A DNA stretch of 64,000 nucleotides from NCBI GenBank assembly GCA_963995525.1, contig OZ023207.1:2309344-2373343 (forward strand), written 5' to 3'. Positions 50,130 to 60,250 of the stretch are shown here, one piece after another. The position numbers and the translations under genes are program-made. The stretch is from Escarpia spicata (Eukaryota > Annelida > Polychaeta > Sabellida > Siboglinidae). The notes below the pieces were generated by a model. The model saw nothing but the letters and a program-made list of their open reading frames with translations, did no database searches and was not told the origin of the DNA. The number at the start of each line of letters is the position of its first letter. Position 1 is the first letter of the stretch.

Positions 50130-53100
50130 TGTATATCCCCGTTGGGTGAGTGACTGGTTGTTCTCCTTGTGTATCTCCCCTTTGGATGAGTGCACAATCG
50201 TTCTCCTTGTGTATCTCCCCGTTGGGTGAGTGCCATGTTGTTCTCCTTATGTATCGCCCCGTTGGGTGAGTGCCAGGTTGTCCTCCTTGTGTATCTCCCG
50301 GTTGGGTGAGTGCCAGGTTGTTCTCCTTATGTATCTCCCCGTTGGGTGAGAGCCAGTTTGTTCTCCTTGTGTATCTCCCCGTTGGGTGAATGCCCGTTCG
50401 TTCTCTTTGTGTATCTCCCCGTTGGGTGAATGCCATGTTGTTCTCCTTGTGTATCTCCCCTTTGGGTGAGTGCCAGGTCGTTCTCCTTGTGTATCTCCCC
50501 GTTGGGTGAGTGCCCGGTCGTTCTCCTTGTGTATCTCCCCGTTGGGTGTGTGCCAGGTCGTTATCCTTTGTATCTCCCCGTTGGGTGAGTGCCAGGTTGT
50601 TCTCCTTGTGTATCTCCCCGTTGGGTGAGTGCCCGATCGTTCTCCTTGTGTATCTCCCGGTTGGGTGAGTGCCAGGTTGTTCTCCTTATTTATCTCCCCG
50701 TTGGGTGAGAGCCAGGTTGTTCTCCTTGTGTATCTCCCCGTTGGGTGAGTGCCAGGTCGTTCTCCTTATGTATATCCCCGTTGGGTGAGTGCCCAATCGT
50801 TCTCCTTGTGTATCTCCCGGTTGGGTGAGTGCCCGATCTTTTTCCTTGTGTTTCTCCCGGTTGGGTGAGTGCCATGTTGTTCTCCTTATGTATCTCCCCG
50901 TTGGGTGAGAGCCAGTTTGTTCTTCTTGTGTATCTCCCCGTTGGATGAATGCCCGTTCGTTCTCTTTGTGTATCTCCCCGTTGGGTGAATGCCAGGTTGT
51001 TCTCCTTGTGTATCTCCCCGTTGGGTGAGTGCCAGGTCGTTCTCCTTGTGTATCTCCCCGTAGGGAGAGTGCCTTGTTGTTCTACTTGTGTATCTCTCCT
51101 TTGGGTGAGTGCCCGATCGTTCTTCTTGTGTATCTCCCCTTTGGGTGAGTGCCCGATCGTTCTCCTTGTGTATCTCCCCGTTGGGTGAGTGCCAGGTTGT
51201 TCTCCTTATGTACCTCCCCGTTGGGTGAGTGCCAGGTTGTTCTCCTTATGTACCTCCCCGTTGGGTGAGTGCCTGGTTGTTCTCCTTGTGTATATCTCCT
51301 TTGGGTGAGTGCCCGATCGTTCTCCTTGTGTATCTCCCCGTTGGGTGAGTGCCAGGTTGTTCTCCTTGTGTATCTCCCCGTTCTGTGAGTGCCCGGTCGT
51401 TTTCCTTGTGTATCTCCCCGTTGGGTGAGTGCCAGGTCTTTCTCCATGTGTAACTCCCCGTTGGGTGAGTGCCAGGTCGTTATCCTTGTGTATCTCCCCG
51501 TTGGGTGAGTGCCAGGTTGTTCTCCTTGTGTATCTCCCCGTTGGGTGAGTGCCCGATCGTTCTCCTTGTGTATCTCCCGGTTGGGTGAGTGCCAGGTTGT
51601 TCTCCTTATTTATCTCCCCGTTGGGTGAGAGCCAGGTTGTTCTCCTTGTGTATCTCCTCGTTGGGTGATTGTCAGGTCGTTCTCCTTGTGTATCTCCCCG
51701 TTGGGTGAGTGCCCGATCGATCTCCTTGTGTATCTCCCGGTTGGGTGAGTGCCAGGTCGTTCTCCTTGTGTATCTCCCCGTTGGGTGAGTGCCATGTTGT
51801 TTTCCTTGTGTATCTCCCCGTTGGGTGAGAGCCACGTTGTTCTCCTTGTTTATCTCCCCGTTGGGTGATTGTCAGGTCGTTCTCCTTGTGTGTCTCCCCG
51901 TTGGGTGAGTGCCTGGTTGTTCTCCTTGTGTATCTCCCCTTTGGATGAGTGCACAATCGTTCTCCTTGTGTATCTCCCCGTTGGGTGAGTGCCATGTTGT
52001 TCTCCTTATGTATCGCCCCGTTGGGTGAGTGCCAGGTTGTCCTCCTTGTGTATCTCCCGGTTGGGTGAGTGCCAGGTTGTTCTCCTTATGTATCTCCCCG
52101 TTGGGTGAGAGCCAGTTTGTTCTCCTTGTGTATCTCCCCGTTGGGTGAATGCCCGTTCGTTCTCTTTGTGTATCTCCCCGTTGGGTGAATGCCATGTTGT
52201 TCTCCTTGTGTATCTCCCCTTTGGGTGAGTGCCAGGTCGTTCTCCTTGTGTATCTCCCCGTTGGGTGAGTGCCCGGTCGTTCTCCTTGTGTATCTCCCCG
52301 TTGGGTGAGTGCCAGGTCGTTCTCCTTGTGTATCTCCCCGTTGGGTGTGTGCCAGGTCGTTATCCTTTGTATCTCCCCGTTGGGTGAGTGCCAGGTTGTT
52401 CTCCTTGTGTATCTCCCCGTTGGGTGAGTGCCCGATCGTTCTCCTTGTGTATCTCCCGGTTGGGTGAGTGCCAGGTTGTTCTCCTTATTTATCTCCCCGT
52501 TGGGTGAGAGCCAGGTTGTTCTCCTTGTGTATCTCCCCGTTGGGTGAGTGCCAGGTCGTTCTCCTTATGTATATCCCCGTTGGGTGAGTGCCCAATCGTT
52601 CTCCTTGTGTATCTCCCGGTTGGGTGAGTGCCCGATCTTTTTCCTTGTGTTTCTCCCGGTTGGGTGAGTGCCATGTTGTTCTCCTTATGTATCTCCCCGT
52701 TGGGTGAGAGCCAGTTTGTTCTTCTTGTGTATCTCCCCGTTGGATGAATGCCCGTTCGTTCTCTTTGTGTATCTCCCCGTTGGGTGAATGCCAGGTTGTT
52801 CTCCTTGTGTATCTCCCCGTTGGGTGAGTGCCAGGTCGTTCTCCTTGTGTATCTCCCGGTTGGGTGAGTGCCAGGATGTTCTCCTTATTTATCTCCCCGT
52901 TGGGTGAGAGCCAGATTGTTCTCCGTGTGTTTCTCCCCGTTGGGTGATTGTCAGGTCGTTCTCCTTGTGTATCTCCCCGTTGGGTGAGTGCCAGGTCGTT
53001 CTCCTTGTGTATCTCCCCGTTGGGTGAGTGCACGGTCGTTCTCCTTGTGTATCTCCCCGTTGGGTGAGTGCCTGAATGTTCTCCTTGTGTATCTCCCCTT

Positions 53101-55500
53101 TGGGTGAGTGCCAGGTCGTTATCCTTTGTATCTCCCCGTTGGGTGAGTGCCAGGTTGTTCTCCTTATTTATCTCCCCGTTGGGTGAGAGCCAGGTTGTTC
53201 TCCTTGTGTATCTCCCCGTTGGGTGAGTGCCAGGTCGTTCTCCTTATGTATATCCCCGTTGGGTGAGTGCCTGGTTGTTCTCCTTGTGTATCTCCCCTTT
53301 GGATGAGTGCACAATCGTTCTCCTTGTGTATCTCCCCGTTGGGTGAGTGCCATGTTGTTCTCCTTATGTATCGCCCCGTTGGGTGAGTGCCAGGTTGTCC
53401 TCCTTGTGTATCTCCCGGTTGGGTGAGTGCCAGGTTGTTCTCCTTATGTATCTCCCCGTTGGGTGAGAGCCAGTTTGTTCTCCTTGTGTATCTCCCCGTT
53501 GGGTGAATGCCCGTTCGTTCTCTTTGTGTATCTCCCCGTTGGGTGAATGCCAGGTTGTTCTCCTTGTGTATCTTTTCGTTGGGTGAGTGCCCGATCGTTC
53601 TTCTTGTGTATCTCCCCTTTGGGCGAGTGCCCGATCGTTCTCCTTGTGTATCTCCCCGTTGGGTGAGTGCCAGGTTGTTCTCCTTATGTACCTCCCCGTT
53701 GGGTGAGTGCCAGGTTGTTCTCCTTATGTAGCTCCCCGTTGGGTGAGTGCCTGGTTGTTCTCCTTGTGTATATCTCCTTTGGGTGAGTGCCCGATCGTTC
53801 TCCTTGTGTATCTCCCCGTTGGGTGAGTGCCAGGTTGTTCTCCTTGTGTATCTCCCCGTTCGGTGAGTGCCCGGTCGTTTTCCTTGTGTATCTCCCCGTT
53901 GGGTGAGTGCCAGGTCTTTCTCCTTGTGTAACTCACCGTTGGGTGAGTGCCAGGTCGTTATCCTTGTGTATCTCCCCGTTGGGTGAGTGCCAGGTTGTTC
54001 TCCTTGTGTATCTCCCCGTTGGGTGAGTGCCCGATCGTTCTCCTTGTGTATCTCCCGGTTGGGTGAGTGCCAGGTTGTTCTCCTTATTTATCTCCCCGTT
54101 GGGTGAGAGCCAGGTTGTTCTCCTTGTGTATCTCCTCGTTGGGTGATTGTCAGGTCGTCCTCCTTGTCTATCTCCCCGTTGGGTGAGTGCCAGGTTGTTC
54201 TCCTTGTGTATCTCCCCGTTGGGTGAGTGCCAGGTTGTTCTCCTTGTGTATCTCCCCGTTGGGTGAGTGCCATGTTGTTCTCCTTGTGTATCTCCCCGTT
54301 GGGTGAGTGCCAGGTCGTTCTCCTTGTGTATCTCCCCGTTGGGTGTGTGCCAGGTCGTTCTCCTTGTGTATCTCCCCGTTGGGTGAGTGCCAGGTCGTTA
54401 TCCTTTGTATCTCCCCGTTGGGTGAGTGCCAGGTTGTTCTCCTTATTTATCTCCCCGTTGGGTGAGAGCCAGGTTGTTCTCCTTATGTATCTCCCCGTTG
54501 GGTGAGTGCCAGGTCGTTCTCCTTATGTATATCCCCGTTGGGTGAGTGCCTGGTTGTTCTCCTTGTGTATCTCCCCTTTGGATGAGTGCACAATCGTTCT
54601 CCTTGTGTATCTCCCCGTTGGGTGAGTGCCATGTTGTTCTCCTTATGTATCGCCCCGTTGGGTGAGTGCCAGGTTGTCCTCCTTGTGTATCTCCCGGTTG
54701 GGTGAGTGCCAGGTTGTTCTCCTTATGTATCTCCCCGTTGGGTGAGAGCCAGTTTGTTCTCCTTGTGTATCTCCCCGTTGGGTGAATGCCCGTTCGTTCT
54801 CTTTGTGTATCTCCCCGTTGGGTGAATGCCAGGTTTTTCTCCTTGTGTATCTCCCCGTTGGGTGAGTGCCCGGTCGTTCTCCTTGTGTATCTCCCCGTTG
54901 GGTGAGTGCCAGTTCGTTATCCTTTGTATCTCCCCGTTGGGTGAGTGTCAGGTTGTTCTCCTTGTGTATCTCCCCGTTGGGTGAGTGCCCGATCGTTCTC
55001 CTTGTGTATCTCCCGGTTGGGTGAGTGCCAGGTTGTTCTCCTTATTTATCTCCCCGTTGGGTGAGAGCCAGGTTGTTCTCCTTGTGTATCTCCCCGTTGG
55101 GTGAGTGCCAGGTCGTTCTCCTTATGTATATCCCCGTTGGGTGAGTGCCCAATCGTTCTCCTTGTGTATCTCCCGGTTGGGTGAGTGCCCGATCTTTTTC
55201 CTTGTGTTTCTCCCGGTTGGGTGAGTGCCAGGTTGTTCTCCTTATGTATCTCCCCGTTGGATGAGAGCCAGTTTGTTCTTCTTGTGTATCTCCCCGTTGG
55301 ATGAATGCCCGTTCGTTCTCTTTGTGTATCTCCCCGTTGGGTGAATGCCAGGTTGTTCTCCTTGTGTATCTCCCCGTTGGGTGAGTGCCAGGTCGTTCTC
55401 CTTGTGTATCTCTCCGTTGGGTGAGTGCCTTGTTGTTCTACTTGTGTATCTCCCCTTTGGGTGAGTGCCCGATCGTTCTTCTTGTGTATCTCCCCTTTGG
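50130..55500. repeat. Cassette group repeated at 1.3-1.8 kb spacing
   Basis: A marker string TTTGGATGAGTGCACAATCG, followed by TATCGCCCCG and a GTTGTCCTCC unit, occurs at about 50181, 51940, 53298 and 54577. A second cassette (CCCAATCG, then a TTTTTCCTTG unit and TTTCTCCCGG) occurs near 50790, 52590 and 55150. The intervals differ, so copies have been shuffled and trimmed. Confidence 0.7.
50896..51907. repeat. Higher-order block D, copy 2
   Basis: This is the partner of 47140-48150. Small private changes include CCGTAGGGAG near 51058 and GTTCTGTGAG near 51381. Confidence 0.7.
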
Positions 55501-56282
55501 GTGAGTGCCCGATCGTTCTCCTTGTGTATCTCCCCGTTGGGTGAGTGCCAGGTTGTTCTCCTTATGTACCTCCCCGTTGGGTGAGTGCCAGGTTGTTCTC
55601 CTTATGTACCTCCCCGTTGGGTGAGTGCCTGGTTGTTCTCCTTGTGTATCTCTCCTTTGGGTGAGTGCCAGGTCGTTCTCCTTATGTATCTCCCCGTTGG
55701 GTGAGTGCCTGGTTGTTCTCCTTGTGTATTTCCCCTTTGGGTGAGTGCCCGATCGTTCTCCTTGTGTATCTCCCCGTTGGGTGAGTGCCAGGTTGTTCTC
55801 CTTGTGTATCTCCCCGTTGGGTGAGTGCCCGATCGTTCTCCTTGTGTATCTCCCGGTTGGGTGAGTGACAGGTTGTTCTCCTTATTTATCTCCCCGTTGG
55901 GTGAGTGCCAGGTTGTTCTCCTTGTGTATCTCCCCGTTGGGTGAGTGCCAGGTTGTTCTCCTTGTGTATCTCCTCGTTGGGTGATTGTCAGGTCGTTCTC
56001 CTTGTGTATCTCCCCGTTGGGTGAGTGCCATGTTGTTCTCCTTGTGTATCTCCCCGTTGGGTGAGTGCCAGGTTGTTCTCCTTGTGTATCTCCCCGTTGG
56101 GTGAGTGCCATGTTGTTCTCCTTGTGTATCTCCCCGTTGGGTGAGTGCCCGGTCGTTCTCCTTGTGTGTCTCCCCGTTGGGTGAGTGCCCGGTCGTTCTC
56201 CTTGTGTATCTCCCCGTTGGGTGAGTGCCAGGTCGTTCTCCTTGTATATCTCCCCGTTGGGTGAGTGCCAGGTCGTTCTCCT

Positions 56283-56444
56283 CGAGGTGTTGTGTGGGAA
56301 GAGTGTGTTGGCCAGGGTTAGCTTGTGACTATTGGTGAACTCCACGAGTCTCAGTCCTCTTTCGTTTGTTTCTCCTGTTCCAGAACGACCCACTCTGCCT
56401 GCTCACTGGTCGTATGAATCTGGACCGACCTTTGCTTCCCAGTC
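56283..56444 (-). pseudogene. Fragment of RTE-like LINE endonuclease (ORF2 N-terminal part)
   Basis: On the minus strand this encodes about 54 residues of an APE-type retrotransposon endonuclease. In order it reads DWEAKVG (the GDWNAKVG-type active-site strand), an in-frame TGA at 56405-56403 where family members have Trp, GTGETNERGLRLVEF, and LTLANTLFPH. It then enters the satellite as RRTTWHSPNGEI. Family members continue with an N-Q-I-D motif, but here the sequence loops back into the repeated unit. Upstream of the Asp at 56444 the family resemblance stops, so the copy is 5'-truncated or joined to other DNA. The rest of the LINE, if present, lies left of the window. The protein would be nonfunctional. 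The RTE/BovB-like assignment rests on motif recognition from memory. Confidence 0.85.
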
Positions 56445-56831
56445 TATCGCATGCAAACCGGTGAAACGCTAGAACTTTCGCAAAGCACTCTGGATGATAA
56501 TTTAACACATGAACGAAGGCGCCACCCAACGACTACCTCTACCTAACAAGAATTACATAAAAGGTGCCTACACGGAATTTTGTGATCTACTCGCCAAATC
56601 AACAAAACATGCCATTGTACGCAGATATATCAAGCGCGCGCTGGCGAGCTGAGAGATTGTTACTGCGAACAAAATAGTAGTTCACTGACAGTTGTTCCAA
56701 TAGCAGGTAATTCAGTCTACAAGCTGCTGATGAATGCCAATATAAAACATTTTCTTGACAATGAGAGATACGCTGTTAGGTTGTCAAACAAGTGCCGACT
56801 TGCGCATTGGGTTATATATCGTCATGTTGGT
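56445..56831. other. Spacer between LINE remnant and SINE
   Basis: This is AT-richer unique DNA with no tandem structure. I recognise no gene or element. A 66-residue minus-strand open frame overlaps it but has no family resemblance. Confidence 0.5.
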
Positions 56832-58690
56832 AAAGGTAAGTGTTTTATATACATAACGCAGTGTTCAGTTCACAGTGTTGCATAAAAGTAGTTACACTTT
56901 ACATCCTGGCAGACTTGTCAATCGAACACCATCTCGACATCTCTGGAAAGGATTCATTCATGCTGCAAATAATGCGAGAAGACTATTCGTACAGTCATAT
57001 CCACCACAGTCTATAGCCAGGTACTCATTCATAGAGTTGAGTAAACTGGAACAACATAAAGTAAACGAACTTGCCCAAAGTTCGACGTATACACCACAGT
57101 CTATAGCCAGATACTCATTCATAGAGCTGAGTAAACTGGAACAACATAAAGTAAACGAACTTGTCCAAGGTTCGACATATCCACCACAGTCTATAGCCAG
57201 GTACTCATTCATAGAGCTGAGTAAACTGGAACAACATAAAGTAAACGAACTTGTCCAAGGTTCGACATATCCACCACAGTCTATAGCCAGGTACTCATTC
57301 ATAGAGTTGAGTAAACTGGAGCAACATAAATAAACGAATTTGTCCAAGGTTCGACATATCCACCACAGTCTATAGCCAGGTACTCATTCATAGAGTTGAG
57401 TAAACTGGAACAACATAAAGTAAACGAACTTGCCCAAGGTTCGACATATCCACCACAGTCTATAGCCAGGCACTCATTCATAGAGCTGAGTAAACTGGAA
57501 CAACATAAAGTAAACGAACTTGTCCAAGGTTCGACATAACCACCACAGTCTATAGCCAGGTACTCATTCATAGAGCTGAGTAAACTGGAACAACATAAAG
57601 TAAACGAACTTGTCCAAGGTTCGACATATCCACCACAGTCTATAGCCAGGTACTCATTCATAGAGCTGAGTGAAATGGAACAACATCAAGTAAACGAACT
57701 TGTCCAAGGTTCGACATACCCACCACAGTCTATAGCCAGGTACTCATTCATAGAGCTGAGTAAACTGGAACAACATAAAGTAAACAAACTTGTTCATGGT
57801 TCGACATATCCACCACAGTCTATAGCCAGGTACTCATTCATAGAGCTGAGTAAACTGGAACAACATGAAGTAAACAAACTTGTCCAAGGTTCGACATATC
57901 CACCACAGTCTATAGCCAGGTACTCATTCATAAAGCTGAGTAAACTGGAACAACATAAAGTAAACGAACTTGCCCAAGGTTCGACATATCCACCACAGTA
58001 TATAGCCAGGTACTCATTCATAGAGCTGAGTAAATTGGAACAACATAAAGTAAACGAACTTGCCCAAGGTTCGACATATCCACCACAGTATATAGCCAGG
58101 TACTCATTCATAGAGCTGAGTAAATTGGAACAACATAAAGTAAACGCACTTGCCCAAGGTTCGACATATCCACCACAGTCTATAACCAGGCACTCATTCA
58201 TAGAGCTGAGTAAACTGGAACAACATAAAGTAAACGAACTTGTCCAAGGTTCGATATATCCACCACAGTCTATAGCCAGGTACTCATTCATAGAGCTGAG
58301 TAAACTGGAACAACATAAAGTAAACGAACTTGTCCAAGGTTCGACATATCCACCACAGTCTATAGCCAGGCACTCATTCATAAAGCTGAGTAAACTGGAA
58401 CAACATAAAGTAAACGAACTTGTCCAAGGTTCGACATATCCACCACAGTCTATAGCCAGGTACTCATTCATAGAGCTGAGTAAACTGGAACAACATAAAG
58501 TAAACGAACTTGTCCAAGGTTCGACATATCCACCACAGTCTATAGCCAGGCACTCATTCATAAAGCTGAGTAAACTGGAACAACATAAAGTAAACGAACT
58601 TGCCCAAGGTTCGACACCGCAACACATGATTCGAACCTGGGTTTTCTCGATTGTGAGTCTTCCAGTGCACCGCTCCGCTCGTGGATTTGG
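56832..58690 (-). mobile_element. tRNA-derived SINE with tandemly expanded core
   Basis: The element reads on the minus strand from about 58690 down to 56832. The tRNA-like head holds a B box at 58637-58627 (complement of TGATTCGAACC, one mismatch) and a degenerate A box near 58681-58670. The core follows, then a 3' part shared with the copies at 59283 and 61331: GAATAGTCTT, a GTGTTCGAT segment and a TATATAAAAC-like end near 56850. Subtracting 17 surplus 90-bp units leaves about 335 bp, the same size as the two ordinary copies. Head, body and tail are thus complete, and only the core is expanded. Confidence 0.85.
56996..58616 (-). repeat. 90-bp tandem array, about 18 copies, inside the SINE
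   Basis: The period is exactly 90 bp, apart from a one-base loss near 57330. On the plus strand each unit begins TATCCACCACAGTCTATAGC and ends CCAAGGTTCGACA. Units are nearly identical, with recurrent single changes (GTACTC/GCACTC, AGTC/AGTA, GAGCTG/AAGCTG, TGTCC/TGCCC). Because 90 is a multiple of three, whole frames stay open and give 30-residue periodic ORFs at 56875-57333 and 57675-58757. These are not genes: one ends at the frameshift and the other runs out through the SINE head. Confidence 0.95.
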
Positions 58691-59282
58691 CCGTGTCCCA
58701 GTTTGCTGTCGTCTTACGTGTCGATATTATGCCGTTTCAACGAGCGTGACATACTAAGACGAGATGTACGTAAATAGAAACACGTACGTTTTGTAATTCT
58801 GTTCATCAAATACTTGTTGTGCAATTTCTTTGTTACAAACTGTTGACAGTGTCAACATTGTATTCGCTTATTATAAATATACAATTGCTTACCTTCAGAG
58901 TTGGTAGCCCCAAAACAGACGAGTGCCAAGATCAGATCTCGAAGCAGCGCCCGAACTGGTAGGACAAGCGGCTAAAATCGGGTCAGCTTATTAAAACGTT
59001 TCGGCGCCATTTCTGTGTGACACTTGATCAAATATCTCAAGTCCCATTACTGTCACACGACAAAACATCAATCGACTGAAGCGTTGACAATGCGGGCGAT
59101 ATGATATCACGATGTCTGGCACAGATCGACTTATGTGTGTGTATGGGTCGGGTCACTCAATCAACGCAACAGGTCAAATCGCCTATAATACAATATAAAC
59201 TGCCTTTAGATCTCTATGACGTATTTCTCTTTGATGGTTACACACATTTTCCAATAAGCATCAGATACGTGTAAAGTAAAAA
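58691..59282. other. Unassigned spacer between two SINE copies
   Basis: No gene or named element is recognised. The only structure seen is an imperfect hairpin at 59015-59058: GTGTGACA pairs with TGTCACAC, with an inner CTTGA/TCAAG pair. Confidence 0.45.
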
Positions 59283-59606
59283 AGGTTAGTTTTTATATAC
59301 CACAGTATCCAGTCCTCAGGACTGCTCAGAGCGCTTTACTCTTTAATCCCTGGCAGACCTGTTCAATCGTGCACCATCTCGACTTTTCTGGGAAGCATTC
59401 AGTCATGCTGCAATTAACGCGCGAAGACTATTCGTACACAAATATCCACCACTGTTTATAGCCAGGTACTCATTCATACAGCTGAGTGAACTGAAGCAAT
59501 GTGGAGTAATTAAACGAACTAACCCAAGGTTCGACACCGCCGAATAGGATTCGAACCCGTGTTCTCTCAGTCGATAGTCCGGATCTTTTACCGCTGCGCT
59601 AGTGTA
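59283..59606 (-). mobile_element. tRNA-derived SINE, single-core copy
   Basis: This minus-strand element has an A box at 59601-59591 (TAGCGCAGCGG), a perfect B box at 59557-59547 (GGTTCGAATCC), and one copy of the core (59446-59536) that is expanded next door. The 3' part includes a GTAAAGCGCTCTGAGCAGTC-like stretch with a few changes at 59340-59320 and the TATATAAAAA end near 59300-59290. It is the best local reference for the ancestral, unexpanded SINE. I saw no clear target-site duplication. It has no coding capacity, and its transcription would be by RNA polymerase III. Confidence 0.87.
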
Positions 59607-60114
59607 TACAAATATAAAAATATGCTCAAATCTACCAATATTAAGATATACAGTGTTCTCGGCGATCATATCCACCACTAACAGCGAACCAGATTGAATT
59701 TTACTCAATTTGACCTTTGAACTTTGAAACTGTGATTGCGTATTGAATGCTAATCACGCCCTCTTTGAAAACAAAGCCTTCGAAGGCGTGTTACCGATGC
59801 ATACTGTACGTACTGTGTTGTTCCTGGAAACATCTTCACTGCAAACAGTGCTGGTGACAGCCTTGACTACTGCCGTTACAACAGTAGTGGAATCGTGCTG
59901 GATCTGAAACGTGATCTACGAAGAAGGAGATGAAGACGCTGCGAACACTTTGGATCTGGATAACTAATCAACAAAGTTCTTTAGATACACTGCGCTGAGG
60001 TGTTACTTCTTCTATAGAGGTAGCGAGACACTATTGGATGAACATTTTACCCCTGCCTGCTTCGGCTATTTTATTTTCCCCGACAGACACACCGGGTTAA
60101 AGGAACGAATAGTT
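59607..60114. other. Unassigned unique DNA
   Basis: No gene, RNA or element is recognised. Short open frames here lack family resemblance. Confidence 0.4.
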
Positions 60115-60250
60115 TATACTGTATCTTGCTAAAAATAAAAGGCAACGTGTGGCGAACGAAATTACCCAAGTTCCGAAACGGCTGTCGGTGCCATGATTCG
60201 ACCCCGGTTCCTTTGATCGACAATCAGGCACTCTGACCGATCTACCTCCT
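60115..60250 (-). mobile_element. Fragment of a related SINE with a different tRNA-like head
   Basis: On the minus strand a tRNA-like head runs from about 60250 to 60190. Its B-box-like GGGGTCGAATC lies at 60205-60195 and an A-box-like TAGATCGGTCAG near 60242-60231. The following stretch (GGAACTTGGGTAATTTCGTT, ending near 60157) resembles the first part of the other SINEs' body, which reads AACCTTGGGTTAGTTCGTTT at 59530-59511. After about 60140 the similarity fades, so the copy is truncated or belongs to another subfamily. Confidence 0.6.

Larger units (their letters stand above)
1..56282 (-). repeat. 40-bp satellite array, LINE-derived, about 1,400 units
   Basis: The whole stretch is head-to-tail copies of a 40-bp unit. 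Positions 1281-1320 match the consensus exactly. On the plus strand the unit starts TTGTGTATCTCCCCGTTGGG and its second half carries GCCAGG and GTTCTCC. The register never slips from 1 to about 12670. After that, scattered 39-bp units (one base lost, often as CCTTTGTATC) shift it. Read on the minus strand, one frame of the unit gives RRTTWHSPNGEIH, a conserved segment of RTE-like LINE endonucleases. The same frame continues into a recognisable endonuclease fragment at 56283-56444, hence the minus orientation. The plus-strand unit has only 3 A in 40 bases. Because 40 is not a multiple of three, a frame cycles through three peptide phases every 120 bp. The consensus minus strand has no stop in any phase, which creates long meaningless ORFs. 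The left end lies beyond the window. Confidence 0.97.

Noticed and set aside
1..56282. CRISPR array
   Set aside because: Units are contiguous with no unique spacers, the setting is eukaryotic, and no cas genes are present.
1..56282. CENP-B-box-bearing centromeric satellite
   Set aside because: The unit lacks the conserved TTCG...CGGG arrangement of a CENP-B box. A centromeric role cannot be judged from sequence alone.
56329..56529. 66-codon minus-strand frame
   Set aside because: It overlaps the LINE endonuclease fragment in another frame and has no family resemblance.
57675..58757. 360-codon repeat protein in the 90-bp array
   Set aside because: A 90-bp unit is a multiple of three, so frames stay open by arithmetic. 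The frame is antisense to a SINE and continues through its tRNA-like head.
59015..59058. Hairpin as a regulatory RNA or transposon end
   Set aside because: It is a single short imperfect inverted repeat with no second copy and no target-site duplication. Chance is likely.
59540..59606. Functional tRNA gene on the minus strand
   Set aside because: Same reason: it is the tRNA-like head of a full-length SINE and lacks a convincing cloverleaf.
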